Below are positions 15,266 through 17,350 of a DNA stretch of 17,350 bases, in pieces. The DNA lies in the NCBI GenBank assembly GCA_905203555.1, contig CAJKWK010000059.1, positions 1-17,350 on the forward strand. The letters run 5' to 3'. The DNA is from an uncultured Lachnospiraceae bacterium (GTDB lineage: Bacteria > Bacillota > Clostridia > Lachnospirales > Lachnospiraceae). The stretch's first letter is position 1, and each line of letters begins with the position of its first letter. A program made the position numbers and the translations under genes. The notes under the pieces were generated by a model that saw nothing but the letters and a program-made list of their open reading frames with translations, did not search any database and was not told where the DNA came from.

Positions 15266-15434
15266 GTTGAAAAGTGCTTCCAGCCCTTGTCCCATAAGGG
15301 TTTGTCGGCTTGGATAAGTATGTTGAAAAGGTGTTAAAAGCAGTGGAAGTAATTGTGGAAAACTCTGAAGTGCTTCAGAAACAAAAAAGTTTTCAACTGC
15401 ATAATCAACACGATATCCACATAGTTATTCACAA

Positions 15435-16805
15435 TTAAAGAGGATTTATCTTCTTTTTAATAATCGTAATTGTATTGTTCAGAGCTTCGTCTGTTTTGAT
15501 ATCGGCTTCTATTTTCTTAACTCCATGGCTGATGGAGGCATGATCTTTGCCACCAAGCAGCATACCGATTGATTTTAGCGGTGTATCCGTTAAAGCTCTG
15601 CAAAGATACATTACAATCTGACGAGGAAGTACAATCTCAGCATTTCGTTTCTTTCCTTTTAGTTCGTGTACCGGGACATTAAAATGCTCAGAAACAACTT
15701 CCATAATCAGTTCAGGAGTAATTTCTCTGGCATCCGCCGGAGCAACCATATCCTTTAAGGCTTCTGCGGCTAAAGGAATATCAATCGGTTTCTGAACAAG
15801 TTTCGCAAGTGCAATTAATTTGTTTAAAGAACCTTCCAGTTCACGAATGTTGGATTTGATATTTTCTGCGATGTATTTTAAAACATCGTTTGGAATGTTA
15901 TAGCAATCCAGGTTGTCCAATTCGATTTTATTTTGAAGAATTGCCATTCGTGTTTCGTAATCAGGTGCAGAAATATCAGCCAGAAGACCCCATTCAAAAC
16001 GGGTTCTCAATCGATCTTCCAAAGTCTCAATATCTTTTGGCGGTTTATCACTGGAGATAATGATCTGTTTACCGGCGCCATGCAGATGGTTAAAGGTATG
16101 GAAGAACTCTTCCTGTGTACTTTCTTTTCCTATAATAAATTGAATATCGTCAATCAGAAGAACATCAATATTACGATACTTATCGCGGAATGTATTCATA
16201 GAAAGGTCATTTCCGGTTCTACCAACCTTCAAAGCATCGATCAATTCGTTGGTGAAAGTCTCACTTGTTACATAAAGTACCTTTTTGGTAGGATCATTTT
16301 CCAAAATAAAATGAGCAATGGAATGCATCAAATGGGTCTTTCCAAGTCCGGCGCCTCCATAAATAAACAGAGGATTGTAAACAGTTCCCGGACTTTCAGA
16401 AACTGCAACGGAGGCAGCATGGGCAAAACGGTTATTATTGCCTACCACAAAAGTATCAAATGTATATTTGAGGTTCAGATTAGCCTGTTCAAATATAAGA
16501 TTTGACTTTTGGTTCTGTATGGTGATGGCTTTCTTTTGTTCTACCACGCGCTGATCTTCTGTCACGAAAGAAACTTCATACTCTTGTCCGGTTACTTCTG
16601 CAATGCAGACTTTAAAAGGAAGAAGATATTTTTCCTCAATGTGCTCCAGACTTGCCTTGAGCTGTACTAAAATATAGACTGTATTATCAGCAACTTCATA
16701 TACAGTCAGTGGTGCAATCCAGGTTTTGTATGCAGTATTAGAAGAGCAGTATTCTAATTTCATCTTATTTAAAATCTGCTCCCAATGTTCTTCTACAATA
16801 TTCAT
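15435..16805 (-). CDS. dnaA: Chromosomal replication initiator DnaA
   Basis: This AAA+ initiator binds DnaA boxes and melts the origin. Its 456 residues show all four domains. Domain I (about 1-80) carries the W-containing oligomer/DnaB contact region, and a short linker follows (about 85-107). The ATPase domain has Walker A GGAGLGKT (150-157), Walker B LLIDD (216-220) and the sensor/arginine region RLRTRFEWGL (265-274). The DNA-binding domain IV has the DnaA signature GGKDHASISHGVKKIE (418-433). The start at 16805 has AGGAG 9 nt upstream. DnaA boxes flank it on both sides, and one sits just upstream of the -35 of its promoter, consistent with autoregulation. Confidence 0.99.
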   Translation of the reverse strand: MNIVEEHWEQILNKMKLEYCSSNTAYKTWIAPLTVYEVADNTVYILVQLKASLEHIEEKYLLPFKVCIAEVTGQEYEVSFVTEDQRVVEQKKAITIQNQKSNLIFEQANLNLKYTFDTFVVGNNNRFAHAASVAVSESPGTVYNPLFIYGGAGLGKTHLMHSIAHFILENDPTKKVLYVTSETFTNELIDALKVGRTGNDLSMNTFRDKYRNIDVLLIDDIQFIIGKESTQEEFFHTFNHLHGAGKQIIISSDKPPKDIETLEDRLRTRFEWGLLADISAPDYETRMAILQNKIELDNLDCYNIPNDVLKYIAENIKSNIRELEGSLNKLIALAKLVQKPIDIPLAAEALKDMVAPADAREITPELIMEVVSEHFNVPVHELKGKKRNAEIVLPRQIVMYLCRALTDTPLKSIGMLLGGKDHASISHGVKKIEADIKTDEALNNTITIIKKKINPL

Positions 16806-16830
16806 GTATAGTAACTCCTAATCAATAGAA

Positions 16831-16857
16831 TAGAGAGATATAAAGACAATCTCTCTA
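16831..16857 (-). other. Hairpin in the dnaA mRNA leader
   Basis: A perfect 9-bp inverted repeat (TAGAGAGAT / ATCTCTCTA) with a 9-nt loop sits between the dnaA promoter and ribosome site. No T run follows, so it is not a terminator. It may stabilise the mRNA or influence translation. Confidence 0.7.
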
Positions 16858-16861
16858 CTAC

Positions 16862-16890
16862 ATTTTACATCAAAACAGATTTATAAGCAA
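16862..16890 (-). promoter_or_regulatory. dnaA promoter
   Basis: Minus strand: TTGCTT (16890-16885), 17-bp spacer, TAAAAT (16867-16862). A perfect DnaA box (16901-16909) lies 10 bp upstream of the -35, well placed for DnaA to control its own gene. Confidence 0.68.
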
Positions 16891-16900
16891 CGAAAAAAGA

Positions 16901-17051
16901 TGTGGATAACTCAATACACATTATTCACACTCGAAAACCATTGAAGTTTAGAAGATTTTAGAAACAAAATAATTTTTTTTTCACATGTTATTTTTTAATT
17001 ATACAGTAGTTATCCACATAGTTATTCACATTATCCACATTTTGTGGAAAA
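16901..17051. other. oriC part I: DnaA-box cluster between rpmH and dnaA
   Basis: Perfect TTATNCACA boxes: minus strand 16909-16901; plus strand 16921-16929, 17010-17018, 17022-17030 and 17031-17039. A one-mismatch minus-strand box TTTTCCACA lies at 17051-17043, facing the last plus box. The segment 16961-17003 is very AT rich (long T runs) and could be a second unwinding site. This cluster fills most of the 415-bp gap between dnaA and rpmH; the rest holds the two divergent promoters and the rpmH leader. Confidence 0.93.
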
Positions 17052-17063
17052 GAAGATTTAGAC

Positions 17064-17092
17064 TTGACTTATCGCCATTTTTTGAATATAAT
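17064..17092 (+). promoter_or_regulatory. rpmH promoter
   Basis: Plus strand: TTGACT (17064-17069), 17-bp spacer, TATAAT (17087-17092). The start site near 17099 gives a leader of about 120 nt. The promoter begins 13 bp after the last DnaA box. Confidence 0.88.
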
Positions 17093-17220
17093 TAAGAGCA
17101 GTGTCTTTTAGTACTTATCTATTCTTATAATATGAAAGGAAAAAAGATTCAAAAAATGCTACATCGGGAACATGAAAATTGTTCTTTTGAAGATATCCAT
17201 TAAAGGGAGGTGTATGAATA

Positions 17221-17350
17221 ATGAAAATGACATTTCAGCCGAAGAAACGTTCCAGAGCAAAAGTTCATGGATTCAGAGCAAGAATGAGCACACCGGGCGG
17301 AAGAAAAGTATTAGCTGCCAGAAGAGCAAAAGGAAGAAAACAGTTATCAG
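17221..17350 (+). CDS. rpmH: 50S ribosomal protein L34 (3' end cut by window edge)
   Basis: The translation MKMTFQPKKRSRAKVHGFRA continues with RMSTPGGRKVLAARRAKGRK and QLS, the complete L34 signature of a small, highly basic 50S protein. Forty-three codons are visible; L34 is usually 44-45 residues, so only the last one or two and the stop are missing. GGGAGG (17205-17210) lies 10 nt before the ATG. An earlier ATG at 17214 is out of frame. It is the only plus-strand gene, on the other replication arm from dnaA, and rnpA normally follows it. Confidence 0.98.
   Translation, partial: MKMTFQPKKRSRAKVHGFRARMSTPGGRKVLAARRAKGRKQLS

Larger units (their letters stand above)
15183..15433. other. oriC part II: DnaA-box cluster between dnaA and dnaN
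   Basis: One perfect DnaA box lies on the plus strand: TTATTCACA at 15425-15433, ending 2 bp short of the dnaA stop codon. One-mismatch boxes are ATATCCACA (plus, 15413-15421) and, on the minus strand, ATATCCACA (15265-15257) and TTTTCCACA (15362-15354 and 15191-15183). A 12-bp repeat TATGTTGAAAAG occurs at 15263-15274 and 15319-15330, carrying still weaker boxes. No gene is present in this 276-bp gap. Confidence 0.88.

Noticed and set aside
15284..15300. CCCTT/AAGGG hairpin as a dnaA terminator
   Set aside because: The stem is only 5 bp, with no T run on the minus strand, so termination is not supported.
15933..16505. 190-codon plus-strand open frame opposite dnaA
   Set aside because: It is antisense to the conserved DnaA ATPase domain, has no ribosome site, and its composition mirrors the dnaA codons.

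Overview
This window spans the chromosomal replication origin region of a low-GC Gram-positive bacterium. The gene order rpmH | dnaA-dnaN-yaaA(S4)-recF-gyrB-gyrA, the TTATNCACA DnaA boxes, the consensus SigA-type promoters, the strong GGAGG ribosome binding sites, the T-box riboswitch and the short Gram-positive GyrB all point to Firmicutes. The protein sequences look like Clostridia of the Lachnospiraceae type. That family assignment is a judgement from protein 'flavour', not from a database comparison.

Layout, left to right. At 1-63 is the 5' end of a 16S rRNA gene on the minus strand, with its promoter near 233-261. A tRNA-Ser(GCU) lies at 359-446 with a perfect consensus promoter. From 645 to 1870 are a very small MerR-type regulator and, upstream of it, an unrecognised 299-residue protein. 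From 2064 to 4546 are a PlsC-family acyltransferase and, upstream of it, an unrecognised 566-residue single-pass membrane protein. From 4616 to 7850 is a complete three-gene ABC importer (trpZ, trpY, trpX) behind a T-box leader whose specifier reads UGG, so tryptophan is the likely substrate. From 7876 to 16805 is the replication and topology cluster gyrA, gyrB, recF, yaaA, dnaN, dnaA. A 265-bp block of 46-bp repeats and palindromes separates gyrA from gyrB. The start of rpmH (L34) is at 17221 on the plus strand.

The origin is bipartite. One DnaA-box cluster lies between rpmH and dnaA (about 16901-17051) and a second between dnaA and dnaN (about 15183-15433). The second contains what looks like a complete basal unwinding module: DnaA box, GC-rich spacer, DnaA-trios, then an AT-rich stretch. 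A two-box DnaA module is duplicated exactly (20 bp) on both sides of dnaA. Genes on the two sides diverge from the origin, so all are co-directional with replication.

No clearly novel defence, mobile or biosynthetic system is visible. The least explained items are the gyrA-gyrB repeat block, the 566-residue membrane protein with a duplicated His-rich N-terminus, and the mini-MerR/unknown-protein pair whose transcript begins with four heptamer repeats.
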